A stretch of 64,000 bases of DNA from positions 123,530,501-123,594,500 of the forward strand of contig CM044308.1 in the NCBI GenBank assembly GCA_024291935.2. The letters run 5' to 3'. The translations under genes were made by a program, and so were the position numbers. The notes under the pieces were generated by a model, which did not search any database, was not told where the DNA came from, and saw only the letters and a list, made by a program, of their open reading frames with translations. This DNA comes from Okapia johnstoni (taxonomy: Eukaryota; Chordata; Mammalia; Artiodactyla; Giraffidae). Below are positions 34,821-45,035 of the stretch, piece after piece (positions within the stretch are counted from its first letter, which is position 1; each line of letters opens with the position of its first letter).

Positions 34821-35539
34821 TTTGCCTCTTGGAAAGAACCGGGAGAACTTACTAGCAGAACCAAGTAGGAAATGAATATTTGTGGGAAAATTCCACAAAA
34901 ATATTCCCTGGAACCAGGTCTGCATGTACCACTGAACTGATGATCCACACATGGCTCCCGTAGCAATGAGGAAATGTATCGTGGAAGTCAAGGTGCCTAG
35001 GATCAGGTCTCACGGTTCTAACACCTTAAAGGTTTCCGATTCAAAAGGCAGAATCAAGGAGTAGCAGAGTGGAAATTCTCTACTCATGTACCAAGTAAAA
35101 ATGCGGTCTGGCGCCATTTTCTGAGAGATTCATTTTGTGGGCTGGTTTTACAGAAGGATGCGGTTGTTATCATCATCAACACCATCCCATCATTATCAAA
35201 CAGCAATTAAGTGCCTAATTTCTCTTACAACGTCATAAATGGAAACAGAGGGCCTTGTTCCCTGGGGAAGCTGGTTGTGGTGATGAGCGGGAAGGTCTGG
35301 TATGGGGAAAGACGGGCGTGAGGCAGAGGCAGACGACTCTTGCCAAACCATCCTGCCCTAGTTCCTGATTTTTCCCCCCCCTCCTACTCCAAGCGCTGGA
35401 GGGGGCTCTCTACTTCTTCCTCCTTTGCGCTCTGCGCCCCCTACTTCTCCTTTTGCTGTTCTCTCTTGGCGCAAGGGTGGTTCTGAATATCTACCCCAGA
35501 AACTACCTGCCCCCCACCCATCGCCTGTAGGCGCACTGG
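34821..35539. other. Approach to the CERS6 CpG island
   Basis: Repeat-free. GC content climbs from about 35230. Pyrimidine-rich DNA lies at 35360-35470. No promoter motif can be called with confidence here. Confidence 0.5.
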
Positions 35540-35592
35540 AAGCGGACTGAGATCCTTGAAACTCCAGTCGGGTCGGAGCCGGTGTTCTGAGC

Positions 35593-35763
35593 ATGTGCGA
35601 GCAAGCCCGGGGGACCGGAGCGGATTCGAGAAGCCGGACGCAGGTTGCTACCCTAAGCGCCGCTCCAGAGCTCGGTGACCGCAGGGCCAGTCGGCTCTCC
35701 CAGGAGCAGTGCCCCTGCGCCCAGGGCGCAGCGGCTGCGCCCTGCCCTCCGGGCGTGGGCTAG
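35593..35763 (+). other. Upstream ORF (56 codons) before CERS6
   Basis: An ATG at 35593 opens a 56-codon frame ending at TAG 35761-35763, about 280 bp before the CERS6 start. It would be an upstream ORF only if transcription starts before 35593, which I cannot tell. The peptide is Ala/Arg-rich, as any frame in a CpG island tends to be, and I recognise no domain. A second uORF, the start-stop ATGTGA at 35830, lies between it and the CERS6 ATG. Confidence 0.3.
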
Positions 35764-35801
35764 CCGGCCGCGTGTGCCTCGCTGCTTGACGCGAGGACGA
35801 G

Positions 35802-35806
35802 CCAAT
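35802..35806 (+). promoter_or_regulatory. CCAAT box (NF-Y-like) in CERS6 promoter
   Basis: CCAATCAGG is a good match to the NF-Y consensus and lies about 240 bp before the CERS6 ATG in the CpG island. A CATGTGAC E-box follows 23 bp downstream. Function is inferred from motif and position only. Confidence 0.5.
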
Positions 35807-35828
35807 CAGGGCCAGCGGCCCGGACTGC

Positions 35829-35836
35829 CATGTGAC
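35829..35836 (+). promoter_or_regulatory. E-box CATGTGAC in CERS6 promoter or 5' UTR
   Basis: CATGTGAC matches the E-box form bound by USF and MiT/TFE-family bHLH-Zip factors. The same bases contain an ATG followed directly by TGA (35830-35835), so if transcribed the site would also be a start-stop uORF. Whether it acts as DNA or RNA element depends on the unmapped transcription start. Confidence 0.35.
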
Positions 35837-36043
35837 AGGCGAGGCGGCTCCTTTCCCCAACGTGGCCAGAGGGAGGAGAGAACCGGGGCTCGCCGCGAGC
35901 CTTCGAGAGCAGCGGCCGCAGAGGAGGCAGCAGCGGCGGCGGCGGCACAGGCTCGGACCAGCAGCGCGCGCATCCCCTGGCGCCCTGCGCGGTGGAGAGC
36001 TCGGCGGGCCGCGGGAGCCCAGGACGAGAGTGGACAAAGCAAG

Positions 36044-36213
36044 ATGGCAGGGATCTTAGCCTGGTTCTGGAACGAGAGGTTTTGGCTCCCGCACAATGTC
36101 ACCTGGGCGGACCTGAAGAACACGGAGGAAGCCACCTTCCCGCAGGCTGAGGACCTCTATCTCGCCTTCCCCTTGGCCTTCTGCATGTTAATGGTACGGC
36201 TCATCTTCGAGAG
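36044..36213 (+). CDS. CERS6: CERS6 (ceramide synthase 6), coding exon 1, partial gene
   Basis: Ceramide synthases N-acylate sphinganine or sphingosine with fatty acyl-CoA in the ER membrane; CERS6 is known to prefer C14-C16 acyl chains. The 56 complete codons plus two bases translate to a protein starting [16 protein letters not shown], which I recognise as the CERS6 N-terminus. Visible parts are a Trp/Phe-rich luminal N-terminus, an N-glycosylation sequon N-V-T at residues 18-20, and a hydrophobic segment at about residues 38-55 ([18 protein letters not shown]) that fits the first transmembrane helix. The start ATG has a strong Kozak context (A at -3, G at +4) and is the first ATG in its frame, which is open upstream to at least 35675. 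The exon ends at an AG|GTAAGG donor, so codon 57 (Arg) is split after two bases. The homeobox-like and TLC catalytic domains are encoded by later exons outside the window. The exon sits inside a CpG island, as expected for a first exon. I am very sure of the identity. Confidence 0.96.
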
Positions 36214-36242
36214 GTAAGGAGAGCTGGAGCGCTCCTCCCCCT

Positions 36243-36360
36243 AACACACACCCGCACACCCTCGCGCGCGTGCACACACACACACACACACACACCCGCA
36301 CATCCTTGCGCGCACACGCACACTCGCGTGCTCTGTGGCGCACGCACCCGCGCCCCCAGC
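36243..36360. repeat. Alternating CA/CG purine-pyrimidine tract after exon 1
   Basis: Starting about 30 bp after the splice donor is a tract of CA and CG dinucleotides, including a pure (CA)n run at about 36270-36294. It is interrupted by short CCGC and TTGCG units. Long alternating purine-pyrimidine DNA with CG steps is the classic Z-DNA-prone composition, and the CA run is likely length-polymorphic. Confidence 0.8.
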
Positions 36361-36745
36361 GCTAGCACTCACGCCTCCCAACCTTTGTGTTCTGGAAGGG
36401 GTTGCTGACCCCTCAGTACGGTTGAGGTTCTGGGAGCCAGAGAGGGTCTGGCTGGCCTCCGAATTTCCTCCGGGGCGCCGGAGAGGGCCCAGGGAGCATT
36501 GGGGTACCCCCGCACTCCTCCTGGACCCGCGCTCTCCTCCTCGCGGAGAGGGCGGGCGAACAAAGGTGAGCAACGGCCGGCCGCGGGACACGCTGCACTC
36601 CGCCGGGATTGTCCCTCTTTGCCGGTGATCACGGCGCGCTGCTGGGAGAGTCTTCCCCGCCGAGCCTTGTCGCCACTCACCTGACAGCCAGAAACGTTAG
36701 GGACGCGCGGCCGGGAGGGCGGAGGAACCGCGCACACTTCCAAAT

Positions 36746-37921
36746 CCATTCTCCCTGGCCCACGGATTGCCAGGACTGGGCTTCGGAAATTTCTCCAGGG
36801 ACTCTCTGGCTTCTGGCAGCTGTTTGGTTTCCATCAGTGACACTGAGTATCAGACCACAGTGCTGGGAAATAGGTGACAATACTTTGTAGGTTTCCAGGA
36901 CTCCGGGCCATTAGCGATTTCTTTAAAAGAGGACGGGACGGATGCACAGCCTGCAAAAGGGTGTTATTAAATTGATAGATGTTTCCTATGAATAACCATA
37001 AACTTTAATTTGATACAAAAACACAAATAGTTTAAAGAATTGCCATATTATTGTTTGTATCATAACCGGATTTAGTTGGATAACTCCTTTGTGTCATAAA
37101 CAAAGTTGTGTTACTTATTGAATTCAATCTTAGTTACCAAATTAGATTTTGCCTGCCATGCATTCTCCGGGGTGTTATTGAAACAAAACCAGGACAGCAG
37201 CACACGCTTCTTTTTCTCAACTGAAAACCTTACCTACCCTTTCTCTCCCTTCCCCCGCCCTCCATTCATCAGTAGAGGCTGAACTCAGATCACTGAGTGT
37301 AGACTCCACTTCTCCCTTAGACTTCACCTCTCCTCTCCTGCCCCCAACTCATCTTGGTCTTGTTTCTTAAGCTTTTGCTCTGGTGTTTTTTTTTTTTTTT
37401 TTTTTTTTTTGGTATTTCTATTTGTCCTAAGCCACCCTTGAGTGGCACAAATGGCAGAATTTGTCTTTTGTGTCATTTGTTGCTGGAAATGGCAACAGAC
37501 AGTACTTCACAGGAACAATAAGTATCTTTTGTTTAAAGAAGGTGTATTTTTCAATGGGCATTATTGTTGCTTGAGAACTGAATCAGCTATTTCACCTGCA
37601 GAGATTAACATGCACAAAGGAACAGACTTAAAGACCTGTTTCAAATGATTGAACTCGAGCATAGATGCCCTCTTTGATCCTATCCTGCGCTGAGACTTAC
37701 AGTGAGAAAGTGGGTATGTTTGCAGGGTTAGAGTTGCTTGTAGAGCAGATGTTTACTTATAGAAAATGGAACTCATATCTGAACTTGCAGTCTCTCCAAA
37801 AAGAGCCTGTGGGGAGCAGCCAGTTGCTCTGTAGCACACATAGTAGGGACTCCATACAGTTGCCAAATGATGTCTGATCAATCCTGGCTGATAAATCCTG
37901 GCCATGCTCACTTTTAGCTGG
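36746..37921. other. Intron 1, repeat-poor; T25 run
   Basis: After the CpG island the DNA becomes AT-rich. A pure run of 25 T lies at 37386-37410. No named repeat otherwise. Confidence 0.6.
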
Positions 37922-38059
37922 CTGGAGAAGGAAATGGCAACCCACTCCAGTGTTCTTGCCTGGAGAATCCCAGGGACGGGGAAGCCTGGTGGGCTGCCAT
38001 CTATGGGGTCGCACAGAGTCGGACACGACTGAAGCGACTTAGCAGCAGCAGCAGCAGCA
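37922..38059 (+). repeat. BOV-A monomer SINE
   Basis: GGAGAAGGAAATGGCAACCC to GAAGCGACTTAG then (CAG)n. One BOV-A unit, sense to CERS6. Confidence 0.93.
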
Positions 38060-39502
38060 ATGCATTTGAAAGAGATGTATAGTCTTATGTTTTGAAAAAC
38101 AAGCATGTCAGCTATTGACCTGTGTGCAGAAAGCTGATTCCAGGCTGTTCCTTTGGTTGGAAGAAATATGTTTGTTAGAGAATGGAGATAGCTTTGTACT
38201 TTGCCTTTTTCTGCTTTTTTTTTTTTTTTTTTAAATAAAAGTTAATTTCATAGTTGAGACTGGAATTTCATTTTTCCTCTTCCTGAACATCTTTTTCTTC
38301 CTTTGCACAATCCCATGACTTAACAGTTTACACAAGGGGGTCAGCTGCCTTCAACTGTTAGTCACAGCAGATGTCCTCATATTGATATGTAGAGACTTGG
38401 TGAGTTTCTTGCAGGCCCTTGATCCAAATAGAAGTGATTTAATAGCCTATATGAAAAGTGAAAATTTGTGATTAATGCTCAATATAATAATCCAGGATGG
38501 CCCATATACCACAAGATGCTACTGACTTTTGGAACGGTGTCTACTTTGCTTTTTCCTATAGTAGTGACAACTCTGTCTTTAACCATTTGGGACTCTCTCA
38601 CTTTTCTGATAATTCAAGGGTATAGTTGTATCCAGAATTTCAAGTACTGCATGTTTCTCCTCTTCTCAAACCTAAGTGACACATTTTGGCATACAACCTG
38701 TGGCCTGCTTTTCAGTACCCATCAAAGACCTGAATCAGTATAACTGAACTAGCCAATACTGTTGGCATTGTTACAGCTCATTTTTGGTACCCTTCTAACA
38801 TACTGGGCATGTTTCTTTTTCTTTTGAAGTTTTCTGTAATATATAACATGATTTAAAGAAGCTGGTTGGAAATCTTTTTATAAAATGATTTGTAATAGAA
38901 AATAATTCCCCTAGGACTCTGTTCCTTTTATGCTATTGTCATTTATTTCAAAGCTGAGAACATATCTATGAAATAACTAATTATCCAAGACCTTGATTTC
39001 TATTAACTGGGAGTCTTCAGTACCCTTGTTGAGACTAAAATTGTGAATTTGAATTCATTCTCCTCAGCCTTATTTATTTCTCTCTATAGAGAGAAACACT
39101 AAAGAATGGATTGAATTGGCCTTTGCCCAACTGAGCAGTCCTATCTTTTTAATTTCACCTCCGCTGTCGGGTTGTTGGCAGTGAAGTCACTAGTGGCCAG
39201 AACAATGCCATGTTATAGCACCATATGGGTAACCGTGTGAATACCCGGCATGGTTGGTTAAAAATGGAGCAGTCTAAATTCAGTGAGGCTGAGTCTGTGA
39301 ATGGCCCAACACTTGGTGGTTTCTAGCATAGCCTTAAATATTACCTGCTTAACTGAGTAAAATATCTGTTGTTTACAGAAAAAACCTAGAAGTTTCTTGT
39401 AGAATGAAAATTGTAGTGTGTACTGTCATATTATGTTGTTGGCTTGTTGACAAGGAACAAAATATTATTTCATAACATAGCATCATTTATTTGATGAATT
39501 TT
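38060..39502. other. Intron 1, no recognised element
   Basis: AT-rich with a T18 run at 38215-38232. No named repeat or coding signal. Confidence 0.5.
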
Positions 39503-39513
39503 CTTGGTTTAAT

Positions 39514-39721
39514 GGGCTTCCCTGGTGGCTCAGAGGTTAAAGCGCCTGCCTGCAGTGTGGGAGACCTGGGTTCGATCCCTGGGTTGGGAAGATCCCCTGG
39601 AGAAGGAAATGGCAACCCACTCCAGTATTCTTGCCTGGAAAATCCCATGGATGGAGGAGCCCAGTAGGCTACAGTCCACGGGGTCGCAAAGAGTTGGACA
39701 CGACTGAGTGACTTCATAGAA
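39514..39721 (+). repeat. Bov-tA SINE, well preserved, intact A and B boxes
   Basis: GGCTTCCCTGGTGGCTCAG head with Pol III A-box-like TGGCTCAGAGG and B-box GGTTCGATCC, then BOV-A body. TSD CTTGGTTTAAT at 39503-39513 and 39722-39732 is perfect. It lies sense in CERS6 intron 1. Confidence 0.95.
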
Positions 39722-39944
39722 CTTGGTTTAATACTTGTTTAGGCTCAATAATCCATTCTCTGGAATTATAATAAATGCTTCTTATAAACTCATTTTTAAA
39801 AAATATATGCTGCTATGGTATTCATAAATGTAGGATTAAAATTTTGCTGATTTTTGTTCAGGAATAAAGACATTTTTGTGTTACTGTTATAAAAGGTAAT
39901 GCTAATGCATTTTCTTCCTTGTGGGTTTAGGAGAGAGACACAGA

Positions 39945-40075
39945 AAGTACTTATTGAGAATCAGGACTGTTGCATTCTAGTCAAACTTACCTCACACTGG
40001 GGTAGCCACCTAATTTCTGTCTCCCTCATTTTCTCTTTTGTGCAGTGAAGTTGATGGCCTTTGTAATCCAAGGTT
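39945..40075 (-). repeat. MIR-like remnant
   Basis: GCATTCTAGTCAAACTTACC and GGTAGCCACCTAATTTCTGTCTCCCTC resemble antisense MIR. Weak. Confidence 0.35.
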
Positions 40076-40418
40076 GCTTGCACTTTTGTAGTTATCTGAT
40101 TCCTCCTATAGGAATGCTATAATATTTGAAGTTTACTAATTGTTATCTCTTGAAACTTTAAGGCAGGCTAAACGTTATTTTTTTGCAGGTAGTAATAAGT
40201 CATCTAAGAATAAAGAGTTTTTTTCCATACATACAAATATCCTAGATAATGGTTTTGTTTCTTATATTTTTAAATTATGGGTTGAATTAAAGGAATCATT
40301 CAGGCTGTTATCATTTGTGCTCCAAAAAGCTATACTATTTCAGAATAACCAACAAAGAATATTCTCCAGAGAAAGCAATTGCTTTCTTTCCTTAGAACGT
40401 TTTTAGCTAGATCCCAGA

Positions 40419-40568
40419 GCCAAAGGATGAGATGGTTGGATAGTATCACTGACTCAGTGGACATGAGTTTGAGCAAACTCTGGGAGATAGTGAAGAACAG
40501 GGAAGCCTGGTGTGCTGTAGTCCATGGGGTCGCAAAGAGTCAGACACGACTTAGCAGCTGAACAACAA
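40419..40568 (+). repeat. BovB 3'-end fragment
   Basis: AAAGGATGAGATGGTTGGAT, GACATGAGTTTGAGCAAACTC and CATGGGGTCGCAAAGAGTC match the last ~150 bp of BovB. The open frame 40379-40561 is the old BovB C-terminus, not a gene. Confidence 0.9.
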
Positions 40569-41236
40569 AGAGTAGACCTGACACCTCTTGTGATGGCTGG
40601 GTAAGAAATGAGCAACTCATTCATGTCAGGTTGGTTTTCCAAGTGCTAAGCTACATGAGAACTGTCATTCTTCAGAGGCTGATACCAGAGGTGTCAAATG
40701 ATGACCTATTACCCCCAAGCCCTCAAAGAACAACAGGTCTCAGTTGTAACAGAGGGAATGTCTGGCCAGTGGGTTAGTTTTTCTCATGGGTTTGCTTAAT
40801 GTCTTGGTCTTGTCAATAGCCTTGAGTGAGACCACAGAGGAGAAGAGAGGAGAGGAGAGAGAGAAAAATGAATGGGGCTGTATTCTTGATGGTTAGAGGG
40901 GAAACGGTAGGTATGAGTGAGTGTAAGGAAAAAGTGGGATGCCAGGTGAGTTTCATAAATGAAGGATATTCCCATAATGTACCTTAATAATGAAAACACT
41001 GATATCTTCAGATTTATTTTAGAAGACTGGAGTGTGCAATGGAATGAATCTTTACGTATCCTCAAAATCCATAGGTGGCCATCTTTAGTCATAAGTTGCA
41101 AGTGTCAAGGTGATGGTAGTAGGTGGCGACTTTGGGAGGTAACTAGGTCATGAGGGTGGAATCTTCGTGCGTGTATGGGATTAGTGCCTTTATAAAAAAA
41201 CAGGCTCCAGAGAACTCCCCTACTCCTTCCATCATG

Positions 41237-41375
41237 CTGCTGCTGCTGCTGCCATTGTTGTCGCTTCAGTCGTGTCCGACTCTGTGCGACCCCATAGACA
41301 GCAGCCCACGAGGCTCTGCCGTCCCTGGGATTCTCCAGGCAAGAACACTGGAGTGGGTTGTCATTTCCTTCTCCG
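41237..41375 (-). repeat. BOV-A monomer SINE in MaLR LTR
   Basis: (CTG)n end at left, one BOV-A unit. Perfect 12-bp TSD CCTTCCATCATG at 41225-41236 and 41376-41387. Confidence 0.95.
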
Positions 41376-41387
41376 CCTTCCATCATG

Positions 41388-41659
41388 CTGCTGCTGCTAA
41401 GTTGCTTCAGTCATGTCCGACTCTGTGCAACCCCATAGACGGCAGCTCACCAGGCTCCCCCGTCCCCGGGATTCTCCAGGCAAGAATACTGGAGTGGGTT
41501 GCTATTTCCTTCTCCAATGCATGAAAGTGAAAAGTAAAAGTGAAGTCGCTCAGTCGTGTCTGACTCCTAGCGACCCCATGGACTGCAGCCTACCAGGCTC
41601 CTCCGTCCATGGGATTCTCCAGGCAAGAGTGCTGGAGTGGGGTGCCATTGCCTTCTCCG
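41388..41659 (-). repeat. BOV-A2 dimer SINE abutting the monomer's TSD
   Basis: Dimer with AAAGTGAAAAGTAAAAGTG linker. It sits directly after the right TSD of the monomer. A 5-bp TCATG is shared at 41383-41387 and 41660-41664, after which the MaLR LTR resumes. Confidence 0.94.
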
Positions 41660-41799
41660 TCATGAGGACACAGTAAGAAGATGGCTGTCTGTGAAGCAGG
41701 AAGGATGACTTCACCAGACACCAGGTCTGCTGGCACCCTGATCTTAGACTTCCAGGCTCTAGAACTAGGAGAGAGAAATTTCTTTTGCTATTTAATGAT

Positions 41800-42060
41800 A
41801 TAATCTCGCCATTTTCCATGTCATTAAACTTATTCAAAAGTATTTTCAATGACTACATTATTCTATGCTATGGATATACCATAATTCATTTAACCAGTCC
41901 CTATATTATTGCTGGATATTTAGGCTGTTTCCAGTTGATGTGTATAAACCTTTCAATTACTGATGACTTCCTAAGGAATCTTTCCTAGAAGTGGCATTTC
42001 TAAGTCCTAAGATAAATGTTTTAGTGTTCTTGATATATACAAATCACCAAATTGGTGTCA
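41800..42060 (-). repeat. Ancient L1-type 3' remnant
   Basis: TTTTCCATGTCATTAAAC, ATGGATATACCATAATTCATTTAACCAGTC and TAGAAGTGGCATTTC recall an old LINE 3' end in antisense. Family not certain. Confidence 0.5.
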
Positions 42061-42204
42061 GGAAAGATTATATTCATTTGTATTTTCTTATCAGCATGCA
42101 TATTATTATTATTTGAAGAAATTTTTTTTCTTTGAAAGTTGAAGAGATGTTATTCTTGTAATGTGTGTTTTATGTTATTCATGATGAACTTTCCCCAAAT
42201 ATTT

Positions 42205-43990
42205 GTTCAGTTCAGTTCAGTCGTTCAGTTGTGTCCTACTCTTTGCAACCCCATGGACTGCAGCACGCCAGGCTTCCCTGTCCATCACCAACTCCCGGGG
42301 CTTATTCAAACTCATGTACAAGGAGTCGGTGATGCCATCCAACCATCTCACCCTCTATCATCCCCTTCTCCTCCCACCTTCAATCTTTCCCAGCACCAAG
42401 GTCTTTTCCAATGAGTCAGTTCTTCCCATCAGGTGGCCAAAATATTGGAGTTTCAGCTTCAGCATCAGTTCTTCCAATGAACACTCAGGACTGATCTCCT
42501 TTAGGATGGACTGGTTGGATCTCCTTGCAGTCCAAGAGACTCTCAAGAGTCTCCTCCAACACCATGCATCAATTCTTCGGCGCTCAGCTTTCTTTACAGT
42601 CCAACTCTCACATCCATACATGACTACTGGAAAAACCATAGCCTTACCTAGATGGACCTTTGTTGGCAAAGTAACGTCTCTGGTTTTTAATATGCTGTCT
42701 AGGTTGGTCATAACTTTCCTTCCAAGGAGTAAGCGTCTTTTAATTTCATGGCTGCAGTCACCATCCACAGTGATTTTGGAGCCCCCCAAAATAAAGTCTC
42801 TCACTGTTTTCATTGTTTCCCCATCTATTTGCCATGAAGTGATGGGACCCGATGCCATGATCTTAGTTTTCTGAATGATGAGCTTTAAGCCAACTTTTTC
42901 ACTCTCCTCTTTCACTTTCATCAAGAGGCTCTTTAGTTCTTCGCTTTCTGCCAAAAGGGTGGTGTCATCTGCATATCTGAAGTTATTGATATTTCTCCTG
43001 GCAATTTTGATTCTGGCTTGTGCTTCATCCAGCCCAACATTTCGCACGATGTGCTCTGCATATAAGTTAAATAAGCAGAGTGACGTACTCCTTTCCCGAT
43101 TTGGATAAGTAGCCTTGACGTACTCCTTTCCTGATTTGGAATCAGTCTGTTGTTTCATGTCCATTTCTAACTGTTGCTTCTTGACCTGCATACAGATTTC
43201 TCAGGAGGCAGGTCAGGTGGTCTGGTATTCCCATCTCTTGAAGAATTTTCCACAGTTTGTTGTGATCCACACAATTAAAGGATTTGGGGTAGTCAATAAA
43301 GCCGAAGTAGATGTTTTTCTGGAACTCGCTTGCTTTTTCGATGATCCAACAGATGTTGGCAATTTGATTTCTGGTTCCTCTGCCTTTTCTAAATCCAGGT
43401 TGAACATCTGGAAGTTCACGGTTCACATACTGTTGAAGCCTGGCTTGGAGAGTTTTGAGCATTACTTTGCTAGCGTGTGAGATGAGTGCAATTGTTCAGT
43501 AGTGTGAACATTTTTTGGCATTACTTTTCTTTGGGTTTGGGTTGAAAACTGACCTTTCCCAGTCCTGTGGCCACTGCTGAGCTTTCAAAATTTGCTGGCA
43601 TATTGAGAGCAGCACTTTCACAACATCATCTTATAGGACTTGAAATAGCTCAACTGGAATTCCATCACCTCCACTAGCTTTGTTTGTAGTGATGCTTCCT
43701 AAGGCCCACTTGACTTCACATTCCAGGATGTCTGGCTCTAGGTGAGTGATCACACCATCGTGGTTATCTGGGTCATAAAGGTCTGTTTTGTACGGTTCTT
43801 CTGTGTATTCTTGCCACCTCTTCTTAATATCTTCTTCTTCTGTTAGGTTCATACCATTTTTGTCCTTTATTGTGCCTATCTTTGCATGAAGTGTTCTCTT
43901 GGTATTTCTAATTTTCTTGAAGAGAACTTGAGTCTTTCCCATTCTATTGTTTTCCTCTATTTCTTTGCATTGATCACTGAGGAAGGCTCA
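42205..43990 (-). repeat. BovB (RTE) LINE, longest copy in the window
   Basis: About 1.8 kb, antisense to CERS6, left end with TTCAGTTCAGTTCAG (complement of the ACTGA tail). Minus-strand frames give the reverse transcriptase in order: 43631-43942 (upstream part), 43142-43462 (GFIDYPKSFNCVDHNKLW) and 42358-43191 (RT motif YADD in NNFRYADDTTL, then LIIQKTKIMASGPITSWQ). The frames are separated by frameshifts and an internal 25-bp duplication, and no endonuclease domain remains, so it is dead. Confidence 0.94.
43081..43140. repeat. 25-bp direct duplication inside BovB
   Basis: TGACGTACTCCTTTCCCGAT plus five bases occurs at 43081-43105 and again, one base different, at 43116-43140 with a 10-bp spacer. 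It disrupts the BovB reading frame. Confidence 0.93.
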
Positions 43991-44414
43991 CTTGTATTTC
44001 ACTTTCTGTGAATTCATGTATATTTTGCTATTGGGATGAACTTCCTAACATTTTGGGTAGGAAATGCTGGCCTTCAGATTTTTTAAAAATCAGAATGGTC
44101 TTGTATTGATCTGTTTCTGTAGTCAAGTGTTTATATTCATTTCCTTCTGCTTACTGACTCTCCCCTACAACCTAAGTCATCATTATAAGGAAGGAAGTTT
44201 CTCAAATTCTAGATATTGGAAGGGATGCATGCAAAAGAATGAAGTAGATAATATCCTGAGTTTACTATGGAGGATGAGACAGAGAGAAAGGGCTTGGCAG
44301 AAGTTTCAGGTGTTAAGAATGAATGGGTTTTTATGAAGGAAAACTCAAAGATTGAGCCTAAACACCTTTATATTGTTTATTTGAATTTTGGATAAAAGCG
44401 AATTATTAGCTAAG

Positions 44415-45035
44415 TCGTCAGGGAAATGCAAATCAAAAGCACAATGAGATCTCATCCTACACCCATTACGATGGTTACTATTAAAAAACAAAACAAAACA
44501 GGAAAGAAAGAATGTGTTGGTCATCATGTGGAGTAAATGAACCCTGCGCCTTGTTGGTGTGAGTGTAAAATGGTACAGCCACTGTGGAAAGCAATATGGA
44601 GGTTCCTCACAAAATTAAAAATAGAATTACTATGCGATCCAGCAATTCCACTTCTGGTATATATATGCCTGAAGGAATTGAAATGTGAGTCTCAAAGAAA
44701 TGTTTGCATACCCATGAGCATAGCAATATTATTCACAATAGCTAAAAGCTAGGAGCAACTCAGGTGTCTGACATGTGAATGGATAAACAAAATGTGGTAT
44801 ATTTTAACACATTACAACATGGATGACCCTGGAAGACATTATACTAAGTGAAATAGGTCAGTCACAGAAAGACAGACACTATAAGATTGTACTTATATGA
44901 GGTACCTAAATAGTCAAATGCATAATGACAGAAGGCAGAATGGTGGCTGCCAGGGGCTGGAGGGAAGTTATTGTTTCATGGGTACAGAGTTTCAGTTTTG
45001 CAATAAGAAGATTTCTGGAGATAGATGATGGTGAT
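44415..45035 (+). repeat. Older L1 (L1M-type) 3' end
   Basis: The frame at 44537-44752 is an L1 ORF2 C-terminal relic ([25 protein letters not shown]). After it follow a 3' UTR with GGTGGCTGCCAGGGGCTGG and GGGTACAGAGTTTCAGTTTTG, landmarks of older mammalian L1 rather than the ruminant type. Sense to CERS6. Confidence 0.8.

Larger units (their letters stand above)
35540..36745. promoter_or_regulatory. CERS6: CpG island / promoter of CERS6
   Basis: This is the only long stretch of the window that is GC-rich with undepleted CpG, and it surrounds CERS6 exon 1. It contains a CCAAT box, an E-box, a short CGG/GCN run (about 35928-35946) and no TATA box that I can place. A TATA-less CpG-island promoter with dispersed start sites is typical of broadly expressed genes. 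The transcription start cannot be fixed from sequence alone. No interspersed repeat lies within it. Both edges are judged by eye from CpG density. Confidence 0.9.
41090..41785 (+). repeat. MaLR-type (ERVL-MaLR) solo LTR split by two SINEs
   Basis: AGGTGATGGTAGTAGGTGG, GGAGGTAACTAGGTCATGAGG, GGGATTAGTGCCTTTATAAA, then after the SINEs AGGACACAGTAAGAAGATGG, CACCAGACACCAGGTCTGC, ATCTTAGACTTCCAGGC. This is the standard order of an MLT1/MST-like LTR. TTTATAAA matches the place of its TATA box. The SINE insertions are at 41237-41375 and 41388-41659. Confidence 0.8.

Noticed and set aside
35648..36135. Long minus-strand open frames (35648-36037, 35806-36135) across the CpG island
   Set aside because: They are GC-island frames with Ala/Arg-rich low-complexity products, overlap the CERS6 start antisense, and show no domain. 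CpG-rich DNA lacks stop codons by composition.
39514..39560. tRNA gene
   Set aside because: The tRNA-like sequence is the head of a Bov-tA SINE followed by BOV-A body, not a foldable tRNA gene with a terminator.
42203..42874. 223-codon plus-strand frame across the BovB copy
   Set aside because: It is the antisense shadow of the BovB reverse transcriptase, which reads on the minus strand.
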